From positions 1-64,000 of the forward strand of contig NZ_NOIF01000005.1 in the NCBI RefSeq assembly GCF_002265265.1: a stretch of DNA of 64,000 nucleotides, given 5' to 3'. The notes beneath the pieces are model-generated. The model was not told the origin of the DNA. It was given only the letters and a program-made list of their open reading frames with translations, and ran no database searches. Below are positions 16,506 to 24,273 of the stretch, in pieces. Each line of letters begins with the position of its first letter. Position 1 is the stretch's first letter. This DNA comes from Photobacterium sanguinicancri (lineage in GTDB: Bacteria; Pseudomonadota; Gammaproteobacteria; Enterobacterales; Vibrionaceae). Position numbers and translations under genes: made by a program.

Positions 16506-18620
16506 TTATTGATCTGCAAAGTCGTTTTTAATACGCTGGCTGATGGCTTCAATCATAGGGTATTTATTCCCCATCATTGGTGGGAAGCGGAAGAAAAACT
16601 CCTGTTTCTCATTCATATCGCCAAAGTACTCCGTTGGCTCTGCAAAGTTCGATTCATTTGAGCCGGCACCATAAACATAACAAGGAGTGGTTGTCGTCAC
16701 GGTTAACATATGTACAGCGGTTGGTGCCGTAAAGACAATATCAAGTGAATTCATAACGGCAGCAGTGGCGAGGAAATCATCACGCAGATCTAATCCTTCA
16801 AGCTGAATCACTTTCACGCCGCTTAGCTTCTCTATTTTTTTCAATTCTTTGCTGCACTCACCGTACTGCAAGTTGTAGAAGCTAGCATCAGGAAATTGCT
16901 TAATAAAGTGCGCAACTTCATGGATTTTCAAGAAGTTAATATTACGGGATGCAGACCCTAGACCGCTTCGCCAGCTGATGCCGATTCTGAGCCCTTTACC
17001 TGAATGTTGGGTATCAACCTTGTCTTGCCATTGCTGCTTTAGGTCGGCAGGAAACACACCATAATGAGGTTTAGCCCAGTGTTTACCCGTTTCATTGTAG
17101 ATTTCACCACCAAGACTGCCCGCAGGGATCCAGCTCGTACATTGCTGAACAACCTCGGTTGGAATATCAAGTAAGTGCTTTTCTTGAGAGCGTTTTAGCG
17201 GAATGTAGCTAACCGTAGGATAGGCGAGTGATAAATAAGGGACAAGTCGCTGATCACAAGCGACAAATACCTTTTTCACACGCTCGATAATAAAGTTGAG
17301 GTTATGATAAAAACGGATTTCATCACCAACGCCTTGTTCAGGTAGAACAATAACCGTTTCTTCTTTTGTTGATAGGCTTGCGTGCCAGCGAGGCATGTCA
17401 CTCGTATGATTAACACGCTCATCAAGCTCAATACCCAGTTCATAAGCTGGGTAGTATTCTTGCCAGTTGTTGCGGTGTAAAAACAAGATATGCTGAAGCC
17501 AGCGCATTTGTAAATTGTCAGGAGTCATGCGAAAAACATCAGTAAAATAGCTCTCTGCTTGTTGAATATCGCCTAAGTACCAAGTGACTTCGGCTTTGTA
17601 GCTGAGTAATTCATTGAGTCGTTTTTGAGATGCTCCCACCATGGCTTGATCAATACAATCTATGGTGGCTTGCATTGCTTCTGGTGTGTAGTTATGACGA
17701 TTTCGTAATAAATGAAAGCTACATAAGGTGTACAAATAGCAAATATCGTTATCTTCTGGATAGCGTTGCTTTAACGCTTTGCCCAGAGTTTCACCTTGGA
17801 TCCACTGTTTGTCTTTGACGCACATGACGAGCCATTGTTTTTCAATTTGCGCATGTTGGCCAGCTTCTCGGACGAAGTTTTGGCAAACGAGTCGGCCTTC
17901 TGAATATTGATTTAGTCGGGCATACACTTTGGATAATAAAAGTGCAGCAAGTTCATCGGCAGGATTGATCGATAGTAATCGCTTGAGCTGGTGGGCAGCT
18001 TCAATATTTTTCTCTTGTACCATCAACAACTGTGACCATTTATGAATCGCATCACGGTTATTTTCATCTAACGATAGAATCGCAACAATGAGTTGTTCGG
18101 CTTGCTCATTTTGACCTTGAGTCATCAAGGTCTCGGCAACTGCAAGTGTTTCGGCAATCTCAGTATCGAGTTGTTGTGCTTTATGTTGCTTTATTTGATC
18201 GAGCTGTTTTTCGTCGCGTTTGCTGGCACCACGTTGCCCCATTAGCGCGGTAAGCTCTTGCCGCAGTTGCAATGCAGTGGCATTCGTTGGATCGAGGGAT
18301 AAAACATCTTCTGTCAAACTCAATGCGTCTTTGTTGCGGCCTTGGGCTTTAATGGCAATAGCAAGATCGAGAGTAAGAGAAAGATCTTGAGGCGCTAGGC
18401 TCTGAGCATGACGAAGTTTTGTTTCAGCGGCAGTAAAATCGTGATCTTCCATATCCAAGACAGAGAGTACTTGTAAAACAGGTAAAGAGTCAGGGGAGGC
18501 AGCGAGGATTTGCTCGAAGATATTTCTCGCCGTCTCTTTTTCACCCTTTTGGTAATGTTCCACCGCTAAGTTAAACGCCTCTTCTAGCGTTAAGGACGTA
18601 TTACTTGTCTCGCTCGTCAT
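16506..18620 (-). CDS. TPR protein with C-terminal glycosyltransferase-like domain
   Basis: 704 residues, no signal peptide. The N-terminal half (about 10-380) consists of tetratricopeptide-like helical pairs, for example AVEHYQKGEKETARNIFEQI and LDLAIAIKAQGRNKDALSL. The C-terminal 270 residues resemble the glycosyltransferase domain often attached to TPRs (GT9/GT41-like), with VIVLPEQGVGDEIRFY, GISWRSGLGSASRNI, FYNLQYGE and an acidic-aromatic stretch ending SLDIVFTAPTAVHMLTV. Active-site residues cannot be confirmed by eye. It lies on the opposite strand between flgL and the first flagellin, so glycosylation of flagellin or another axial protein is a reasonable hypothesis. It is not part of the core flagellar set. 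Confidence 0.75.
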   Translation of the reverse strand: MTSETSNTSLTLEEAFNLAVEHYQKGEKETARNIFEQILAASPDSLPVLQVLSVLDMEDHDFTAAETKLRHAQSLAPQDLSLTLDLAIAIKAQGRNKDALSLTEDVLSLDPTNATALQLRQELTALMGQRGASKRDEKQLDQIKQHKAQQLDTEIAETLAVAETLMTQGQNEQAEQLIVAILSLDENNRDAIHKWSQLLMVQEKNIEAAHQLKRLLSINPADELAALLLSKVYARLNQYSEGRLVCQNFVREAGQHAQIEKQWLVMCVKDKQWIQGETLGKALKQRYPEDNDICYLYTLCSFHLLRNRHNYTPEAMQATIDCIDQAMVGASQKRLNELLSYKAEVTWYLGDIQQAESYFTDVFRMTPDNLQMRWLQHILFLHRNNWQEYYPAYELGIELDERVNHTSDMPRWHASLSTKEETVIVLPEQGVGDEIRFYHNLNFIIERVKKVFVACDQRLVPYLSLAYPTVSYIPLKRSQEKHLLDIPTEVVQQCTSWIPAGSLGGEIYNETGKHWAKPHYGVFPADLKQQWQDKVDTQHSGKGLRIGISWRSGLGSASRNINFLKIHEVAHFIKQFPDASFYNLQYGECSKELKKIEKLSGVKVIQLEGLDLRDDFLATAAVMNSLDIVFTAPTAVHMLTVTTTTPCYVYGAGSNESNFAEPTEYFGDMNEKQEFFFRFPPMMGNKYPMIEAISQRIKNDFADQ

Positions 18621-18779
18621 TGTTTATTCTCAGCTACAGCTATAGTTATGGCTGATTATAAAGCAAGAAGTGTACCTACAGGGAATTCTTGAGCGGGAAT
18701 AGGCACCCCTTTGCCACTACGGTTATTCTCTTCTTTGTGATTTATTTTAAGTTATTGAAAATAAATATTTAAGTTTTTT
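18621..18779. other. Divergent intergenic region, TPR gene / first flagellin
   Basis: This AT-rich stretch (notably 18735-18779) lies between the minus-strand TPR gene start and the sigma-54 promoter of the first flagellin. I see no further gene. No clear sigma-54 or sigma-28 site for the TPR gene is visible, which suggests it uses a housekeeping promoter. Confidence 0.4.
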
Positions 18780-18794
18780 GGCACACTTATTGCT
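18778..18794 (+). promoter_or_regulatory. Sigma-54 promoter for the first flagellin gene
   Basis: TTGGCACACTTATTGCT: GG at 18780-18781 and GC at 18792-18793 are spaced by 10 bp, and the GGCAC form is the best -24 match. The predicted start is near 18805, so the leader is unusually long (about 125 nt). V. cholerae flaA is likewise sigma-54 dependent. Confidence 0.92.
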
Positions 18795-18807
18795 AAATGC
18801 ATGGGGT

Positions 18808-18824
18808 GGCAATAAGCATTGCCG
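18808..18824. promoter_or_regulatory. Inverted repeat just downstream of the flagellin start point, candidate FlrC site
   Basis: GGCAAT (18808-18813), AAGC, ATTGCC (18818-18823). With the next G it contains TTGCCG, the complement of CGGCAA, which I recall as the FlrC core in V. cholerae, where FlrC is known to bind downstream of the flaA start. Position here is about +4 to +20 relative to the predicted start. Confidence 0.45.
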
Positions 18825-18851
18825 ATAATTTAATGATATTAGATAGCTAGT

Positions 18852-18913
18852 CCCGCTTCATTGTCTTTTGGATTGACTGTTGCGGGTAGGCTGTTTCGCT
18901 GAAGACAGCGAAA
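18852..18913 (+). other. Structured 5' leader of the first flagellin mRNA
   Basis: Two stems can form: CCCGC (18852-18856) with GCGGG (18882-18886), and a perfect 8-bp hairpin TTTCGCTG-AAGA-CAGCGAAA (18894-18913). The second ends five bases before the AAGGAGAG ribosome site, so it could stabilise the mRNA or control its translation. Confidence 0.5.
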
Positions 18914-18929
18914 GTCAAAGGAGAGCAAA

Positions 18930-20084
18930 ATGGGTGTAACCGTAAACACCAACGTGTCTGCCATGACTGCGCAGCGTTACCTGAACAAGGCATCAGAAGA
19001 TCTTGGTCGTTCAATGGAACGCTTATCGACAGGTGAGAAGATCAATAGTGCAAAAGATGATGCTGCTGGTTTACAGATTTCTAATCGCTTAGTGGCGCAA
19101 ACACGCGGCCTAAACGTTGCAATGCGTAATGCTAACGACGGTATTTCGATTGCTCAAACTGCTGAAGGCGCAATGCAAGAGTCAACCAGCATCCTGCAAC
19201 GTATGCGTGACTTATCCCTTCAATCATCGAACGGCGCAAACTCGGACGATGATCGTGTTGCAATGCAAGAAGAAGTTTCTGCACTGCAAGATGAACTTAA
19301 CCGTATTGCTGAAACGACTGCCTTTGGTGGCCGTAAGCTATTGAACGGTACATTTGGTGAAGCTGCATTCCAAATTGGTTCTGATTCTGGTGAAGCTATT
19401 ATTATGGGTATCACTAGTGTGCGTGCCGACCATACTGATATGGGTGGCCAGAAGGTAGTGGCAACCGGTATGGCAGAGCCTACTTGGACTGCGGGTTCAA
19501 GTAACGTCATGAAAATTAAGATTGATGGTGAGGCTTCGCCGTCTATTTCGATCGACCTTATCGAAGGCGATGATATTGAAGAAGTGGCAACACGCATCAA
19601 TGGTCAGTCTAACGGTCGCGTTAATGCATCGGTAACGGAAGAAGGTAAGCTACAAATCTTCTCTGACGAAGGCAGTATTGAAATTGATGGTACAACGAAA
19701 CTAGCGCAAGGTGTTGATGCCGCGGGTGCTGCTGCTGATATCTTTGCTGCAGGTGCCACAAGTACTTTAACCACAGTGCAAGAAGTGGATGTTAAGTCCG
19801 TAGGGGGCGCGCAATCTGCGGTCAGTGTTATCGATGCTGCGCTTAAATATATTGATAGCCAACGAGCTGATTTAGGTGCGAAACAGAACCGCCTTGGCCA
19901 CACTATTAATAACTTGGCTAACGTATCTGAAAACGTATCTCAGTCGAATAGTCGAATTCGTGATACTGATTTTGCCAAAGAAACAACAGAGATGACGAAG
20001 AGTCAGATCTTGCAACAAGCAAGTACGTCTATTCTTGCGCAAGCAAAACAAGTACCTCAAGCGGCAATGACGTTACTTCAATAA
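18930..20084 (+). CDS. flaA: Flagellin, sigma-54-dependent (FlaA-like)
   Basis: 384 residues with the conserved D0/D1 termini: [19 protein letters not shown] at the start, [20 protein letters not shown] near residue 32, and C-terminal [32 protein letters not shown]. The middle (about 175-285) is the variable surface domain. A very strong AAAGGAGAG ribosome site and the long structured leader imply high expression. The sigma-54 promoter upstream and its position next to flgL make it the likely counterpart of V. cholerae FlaA, the flagellin required for filament assembly; the symbol rests on that analogy. Confidence 0.95.
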   Translation: MGVTVNTNVSAMTAQRYLNKASEDLGRSMERLSTGEKINSAKDDAAGLQISNRLVAQTRGLNVAMRNANDGISIAQTAEGAMQESTSILQRMRDLSLQSSNGANSDDDRVAMQEEVSALQDELNRIAETTAFGGRKLLNGTFGEAAFQIGSDSGEAIIMGITSVRADHTDMGGQKVVATGMAEPTWTAGSSNVMKIKIDGEASPSISIDLIEGDDIEEVATRINGQSNGRVNASVTEEGKLQIFSDEGSIEIDGTTKLAQGVDAAGAAADIFAAGATSTLTTVQEVDVKSVGGAQSAVSVIDAALKYIDSQRADLGAKQNRLGHTINNLANVSENVSQSNSRIRDTDFAKETTEMTKSQILQQASTSILAQAKQVPQAAMTLLQ

Positions 20085-20102
20085 ACCAAATCACATTTTA
20101 CT

Positions 20103-20136
20103 AAACGGCAAGAGGTTTCCTCTTGCCGTTTTTTTT
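20103..20136 (+). terminator. Intrinsic terminator after the first flagellin
   Basis: AAACGGCAAGAGG (20103-20115), loop TTT, CCTCTTGCCGTTT (20119-20131) and T run to 20136. A perfect 13-bp stem, the strongest terminator in the window. Confidence 0.95.
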
Positions 20137-20230
20137 GCTGTAGTTACGTGCTTTTTTCTGCATTTATCCTATTTCCATAATTCATTGCCTTTGGTGGTTG
20201 GCCTTTTTTCTTATTTTTCAAAAAAAAACT

Positions 20231-20257
20231 TAAAGGTTTTCGAAACCATGCCGTTAC
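20231..20257 (+). promoter_or_regulatory. Sigma-28 promoter for the second flagellin
   Basis: TAAA (20231-20234), 15-bp spacer, GCCGTTAC (20250-20257) matches the FliA consensus spacing, with two mismatches in the -10. The spacer includes the palindrome GGTTTTCGAAACC. TAAAGGTTTT recurs at 20277-20286. There is no GG-N10-GC element here. Confidence 0.78.
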
Positions 20258-20333
20258 AACTCTTGAATAAAGATTATAAAGGTTTTGCCGGCTGGGCTGG
20301 TCAAGCCATTCTGAATAAGTAAGGAGATACATT

Positions 20334-21449
20334 ATGGCAGTTACAGTAAATACTAACGTTTCTGCAATGACCGCTCAGCGTTATTTAAACCAAGCGTCTG
20401 AAGCGTCTGGCAAATCAATGGAACGTCTTGCGACTGGTAGTAAGATCAACAGTGCGAAAGATGATGCTGCTGGTCTTCAAATCTCCAACCGTTTGATGAC
20501 TCAAAGCCGCGGCCTAGATGTTGCAGTACGAAATGCTAACGATGGTATTTCAATGGCGCAAACCGCTGAAGGTTCAATGCAAGAAACAACTAGCATCCTA
20601 CAGCGTATGCGTGACTTGTCTCTACAGTCTTCAAACGGCTCAAACTCTGCAGAAGACCGTGAGTCAATGCAAGGTGAGGTCACAGCACTTCAAGACGAAC
20701 TTAACCGTATCGCAGAAACCACGTCTTTCGGTGGTACTAAACTGCTTAATGGTACGTTTAACACGCGTTCTTTCCAAGTGGGTGCGGATTCAGGTGAAGC
20801 CGTACAAATGGAAATTAAAAACGTTCGTGCTGATGAATCAAAAATGGGTGGCCAAGTTCATACTGCTACCAATGGCGCTTCTGCTGGCTGGGAAGTGAAA
20901 ACAGGTTCATCATTAACAATTAAAGTTAATGGTGGCGCAACTATCGATGTTAACGTTAAAGCTGGCGACGATATCGAAGAGCTTGCAACCAAAATTAACG
21001 GTGCAGTTGATGGTATCAACGCATCAGTAGGTGACGACGGTAAACTACAAGTTGTTTCTGCTGCTGGTGAGTCAGTCACATTTGCTGGTGGTGTTGGTAC
21101 ATCCCTAGGCCTAACAAGTGGCGCTGGTACGAAAGAAACAATCCAAGATGTTGATATTCAAAATGTTGCAGGCGCACAAAAAGCGGTAGCACTTATTGAT
21201 AACGCCCTAAAATACGTTGATTCAAACCGTGCAGAGCTTGGTGCTTCGCAAAACCGTTTGAACCACACCATTAACAACTTGAATAACGTTAATGAGAACG
21301 TATCGGCATCTAACAGCCGTATCCGTGATACAGACTTCGCGAAAGAAACGACTGAAATGACGAAGAACCAGATTCTTTCTCAAGCTTCTACGTCTATCTT
21401 GGCGCAAGCGAAACAAACGCCACAAGCGGCACTTAGCTTATTAGGTTAA
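20334..21449 (+). CDS. Flagellin, sigma-28-dependent
   Basis: 371 residues, closely similar to the preceding flagellin in the first 170 and last 90 residues ([19 protein letters not shown] at the start; [23 protein letters not shown] near the end) and divergent in the central surface domain (about 175-270). A good AAGGAG ribosome site precedes the ATG. The sigma-28 promoter makes it a late gene, released once FlgM is exported. It is probably an accessory flagellin mixed into the filament, like the FlaB/C/D/E group of V. cholerae; no specific letter can be assigned. Confidence 0.95.
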   Translation: MAVTVNTNVSAMTAQRYLNQASEASGKSMERLATGSKINSAKDDAAGLQISNRLMTQSRGLDVAVRNANDGISMAQTAEGSMQETTSILQRMRDLSLQSSNGSNSAEDRESMQGEVTALQDELNRIAETTSFGGTKLLNGTFNTRSFQVGADSGEAVQMEIKNVRADESKMGGQVHTATNGASAGWEVKTGSSLTIKVNGGATIDVNVKAGDDIEELATKINGAVDGINASVGDDGKLQVVSAAGESVTFAGGVGTSLGLTSGAGTKETIQDVDIQNVAGAQKAVALIDNALKYVDSNRAELGASQNRLNHTINNLNNVNENVSASNSRIRDTDFAKETTEMTKNQILSQASTSILAQAKQTPQAALSLLG

Positions 21450-21460
21450 TCGCTGATAAG

Positions 21461-21488
21461 ACGGCAAGGTGAAGACCTTGCCGTTTTT
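21461..21488 (+). terminator. Intrinsic terminator after the second flagellin
   Basis: ACGGCAAGGT (21461-21470), loop GAAG, ACCTTGCCGT (21475-21484) and T run to 21488. Only 25 bp separate it from flaG, and no promoter is evident in between, so flaG-fliD-flaI-fliS may depend on read-through. Confidence 0.9.
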
Positions 21489-21512
21489 CTGTTTACTGGA
21501 AGGTAATAGATA

Positions 21513-21950
21513 ATGGAAATAAAACCCGTTGCTATATCTCAGCTGCCTTCATCCACTTCTTCGCAACACTCCTCATCTGGCACGAATGTTGCAGATAAAT
21601 CTGGCAGCACAACACCACTTTCTCAATCAAGACACCAAGAGCAAGCTGTAAAAAGTAGCGATCAAGGCAAAACTGATGTTCGCCGTGTGGAACAAACCGT
21701 TTCGCTTGAAGAAAAACAACAAATTCAACAGCAAGAATTGGCAAAAATGGTTGAGAGCATCGAAGAGTTTGTTGGTACTTTAAATAAAGGGCTAGCATTT
21801 CGCTTAGACGAAGACTCTGGTCGGCAAATTATTACCGTTTACGATAAAAAAAGCGGTGAAATTGTCAGGCAGATCCCTGATGAAGATTTATTGTCACTAT
21901 CTCGTCAGTTAGCAACACACTCTGGGGGATTGTTTACCACCCAAGTTTAA
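21513..21950 (+). CDS. flaG: FlaG family protein
   Basis: 145 residues. The N-terminal half is Ser/Gln-rich and low-complexity; the C-terminal FlaG domain (about 75-140) has LNKGLAFRLDEDSGRQIITVYDKKSGEIVRQIPDEDLLSLS as its recognisable core. FlaG influences filament length in several polar flagellates; the biochemical role is not settled. It is 62 bp after the second flagellin and heads the flaG-fliD-flaI-fliS series, the same order as in Vibrio. A GGAAGG precedes the ATG. Confidence 0.93.
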   Translation: MEIKPVAISQLPSSTSSQHSSSGTNVADKSGSTTPLSQSRHQEQAVKSSDQGKTDVRRVEQTVSLEEKQQIQQQELAKMVESIEEFVGTLNKGLAFRLDEDSGRQIITVYDKKSGEIVRQIPDEDLLSLSRQLATHSGGLFTTQV

Positions 21951-21973
21951 ATTTGATTCGTTCGAGGATGTAA

Positions 21974-23341
21974 ATGAATATTGGTTCCGCAACGGCGTCT
22001 GGCCTTGATATCAACACGATGGTGAATAAAATTGTTGATTCTGAGCGTGCCCCGAAAGAAGCGCGGATCAATGAACAACGCGGACAAATCAGCACCACTA
22101 TCAGTGCCTACGGGCAACTCAAAAGCTCCCTTGATGGCATGAAAAACATGATGGCAGACTTTCGCCGTAATGATGCCTTCTCTGCGCGTATGGTCACCGT
22201 TGATAACGATGAAGTACTTAACCCATCGGTTGATGCGGACGCTATTCCTGGTAAATACACCATTGATGTGCAGCAACTCGCACAGTCCCATAAAATTGTC
22301 TCAGGCTCATTTGATGAAAAAGACAAATTAGGTGCGGGTAAACTATCCATCGCCCTTGGCGGTAAGCATTTCAATGTAGAGATACCAGAAGACGAAAGTA
22401 AAGCCTTAGATGTGGTTCGCCATATTAATCGCCACCCCGCCAATACTGGGGTGATGGCGTCGTTAATTAAAGATGATGTAGGTACTCGCTTAGTCTTATC
22501 ATCGGATAAACCCGGTGAAGATAACACTATTAAGGTCAGGGTTGATGCTCCCATTACGAGCACGCTGCAGAAGTTTGGGTTTAATCCTAATAATGAATTG
22601 AACTCGATGAGTGAAATGCAGGTCGCAAAAGACTCTAGAGTGTTGATTGATGGCTTAGCGGTTGTCACTAGCCAAAACAATGTGATTGAAGATGCGATTA
22701 AAGGGGTCGATCTCAATTTAGAAAAAGTGACGGATGGTATCGATGTTAAACCCGTAGTGGTTGAAGTCGCTTACGATCGTGACTCCGTTAGAGGCGCAAT
22801 CGAGCAGTTTGTTCAAGCTTATAACCAATTTGAGAATACGTCTGAACGGCTCGCGAAATTTGATCCGCAAAGCCAAGAAAAAGGCCCATTAGTGGGTGAC
22901 AGCATCGTTCGTATTTCAAATAATCAATTGCGTGCTGCATTTTCAACGCCGCTAGAAAAAGCACCTGAATCACTGTCAACGTTGAGTGAGCTTGGGATCA
23001 AGACCACCCTTGAAGGTAGCTTAGAAATTGATTACAAAGTGCTTGATAAGCACTTAGATAAGAACTTCAGTGATGTGGGTGAGTTTCTTGGTGGGCGAAA
23101 CGGTTTTGCTCGTAAAATAGAAGAGTTGATCCACGCTCATACAGGGATCACTGGCAGTATTCGTAGCCGTGAAAATAGCTTAAATGACCAAGTGTTAGAT
23201 CTTAATAACGATCAAGACAAGTTAGATCGACGCATGGACAGTGTGCAAAAGCGAACCTTTGATCAGTTTGCGGCAATGGATAATGCGATGGGTAAAATGC
23301 AGAGTCAATTTGGTTCAATGATGAGTATGATGCCACAGTAA
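21974..23341 (+). CDS. fliD: FliD, filament cap protein
   Basis: 455 residues. The N-terminal FliD domain includes ASGLDINTMVNKIVDSERAPKE and the C-terminal domain includes a helical stretch ending KRTFDQFAAMDNAMGKMQSQFGSMM. FliD pentamers cap the filament tip and fold incoming flagellin. The length is close to that of enteric FliD and, as I recall, clearly shorter than the roughly 650-residue FliD of V. cholerae, so one outer domain may be missing. It follows flaG by 23 bp. Confidence 0.95.
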   Translation: MNIGSATASGLDINTMVNKIVDSERAPKEARINEQRGQISTTISAYGQLKSSLDGMKNMMADFRRNDAFSARMVTVDNDEVLNPSVDADAIPGKYTIDVQQLAQSHKIVSGSFDEKDKLGAGKLSIALGGKHFNVEIPEDESKALDVVRHINRHPANTGVMASLIKDDVGTRLVLSSDKPGEDNTIKVRVDAPITSTLQKFGFNPNNELNSMSEMQVAKDSRVLIDGLAVVTSQNNVIEDAIKGVDLNLEKVTDGIDVKPVVVEVAYDRDSVRGAIEQFVQAYNQFENTSERLAKFDPQSQEKGPLVGDSIVRISNNQLRAAFSTPLEKAPESLSTLSELGIKTTLEGSLEIDYKVLDKHLDKNFSDVGEFLGGRNGFARKIEELIHAHTGITGSIRSRENSLNDQVLDLNNDQDKLDRRMDSVQKRTFDQFAAMDNAMGKMQSQFGSMMSMMPQ

Positions 23342-23375
23342 AGTGACTTTGGTGTCGTGATAAAGAGATTTCAGT

Positions 23376-23678
23376 ATGCAGCAATTAGATCAGCTAGATG
23401 AAAAGTTAGCCGCCTTATTGGCAACAAACACCGAGTTGGCAACAGAAACAGAGGTTGATTCTGAGCAGCTGCAGCAGTTATTACAGCAACGTGAAGTGTT
23501 GCTACAAGAATTAATGGCGCACCCAGAACGGTTGAATAAACCACAATGGCAAGCTGCCGTAGAAAGAACATCGTTGTTGCTTGAGCAGATCCGTTACCAC
23601 AGGGACAGATCCGCCGGCCAACTTAAACGACTCCAGCACGGGCAACGCTCGATGCAGATTTATAATAAATTTCGGTAA
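23376..23678 (+). CDS. flaI: FlaI, FliT-like small flagellar protein
   Basis: A 100-residue, Gln/Leu-rich, almost wholly helical protein. It occupies the position of flaI between fliD and fliS in Vibrio. FliT-type proteins are export chaperones for FliD; the assignment here rests on place, size and helical character, since the sequence itself has few invariant residues. Confidence 0.8.
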   Translation: MQQLDQLDEKLAALLATNTELATETEVDSEQLQQLLQQREVLLQELMAHPERLNKPQWQAAVERTSLLLEQIRYHRDRSAGQLKRLQHGQRSMQIYNKFR

Positions 23679-23689
23679 GGTAAGTAATC

Positions 23690-24100
23690 ATGGCAATGAG
23701 AGGCTCTCTTCAGGCTTATAAACGTGTATCCGTTGATAGCCAGCTAACATCAGCGACCCCACACCGTGTGGTACAAATGCTTATGGCTGGTGCTATCGAG
23801 CGTTTAATTCAAGGTAAAGCAGCCATGCAGCAAGGCTCTATTGCTGTGAAAGGTGAGCGTTTAGGTAAGGCATTGGACATCGTCATAAGCCTACGAGGCT
23901 GTTTATCAATGGAAGATGGTGGTGAAATTGCGACCAACCTTGATTCACTATATGACTTTATGATTCATCAGATCTCTACCGCCAATCAAAACAACGAACC
24001 TGAAAAACTGGACGACGTTGTTGATATTCTTCGAGAGATAAAATCTGCTTGGGATCAGATCCCAACTGAATTTCATTCAATGACACAGCTTGATAATTAA
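23690..24100 (+). CDS. fliS: FliS, flagellin export chaperone
   Basis: 136 residues, the family length. Landmarks are the N-terminal SLQAYKRVSVDSQLTSATPHRVVQMLM, with the Tyr that caps the flagellin-binding groove, and LDIVISLRGCLSMEDGGEIATNLDSLYDFM. FliS binds the C-terminus of flagellin and prevents early polymerisation. It is 11 bp after flaI and ends the flaG operon. Confidence 0.96.
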   Translation: MAMRGSLQAYKRVSVDSQLTSATPHRVVQMLMAGAIERLIQGKAAMQQGSIAVKGERLGKALDIVISLRGCLSMEDGGEIATNLDSLYDFMIHQISTANQNNEPEKLDDVVDILREIKSAWDQIPTEFHSMTQLDN

Positions 24101-24132
24101 GCAACCACCTCGCAAAATTACTTCTGGTTTGT

Positions 24133-24163
24133 ACTGGGGTCACAGGTTTTTGTCGTCCCCAGT
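24133..24163. repeat. Inverted repeat between fliS and flrA
   Basis: ACTGGGG (24133-24139) and CCCCAGT (24157-24163) are exact reverse complements with a 17-nt loop. It may mark the end of the fliS transcript. No sigma-54 site is seen before flrA, which fits its place at the top of the cascade. Confidence 0.45.
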
Positions 24164-24273
24164 TGCCATCTGCTGTGCATTTATTACAATAGGCAGTTAT
24201 GAATTTTGGTAGCTGTTCCTTTTTAGAATACGCCACAAAATAAAATCCCCCATAAAGGCAGGCAGTTAGACCT

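Noticed and set aside
18821-18828. Perfect sigma-28 -10 sequence GCCGATAA before the first flagellin
   Set aside because: No TAAA 15 bp upstream (the nearest is 23 bp away); it coincides with the palindrome just after the sigma-54 start, so a FliA promoter is not supported.
22108-22716. 202-codon minus-strand frame inside fliD
   Set aside because: Antisense shadow with no ribosome site or recognisable domain.
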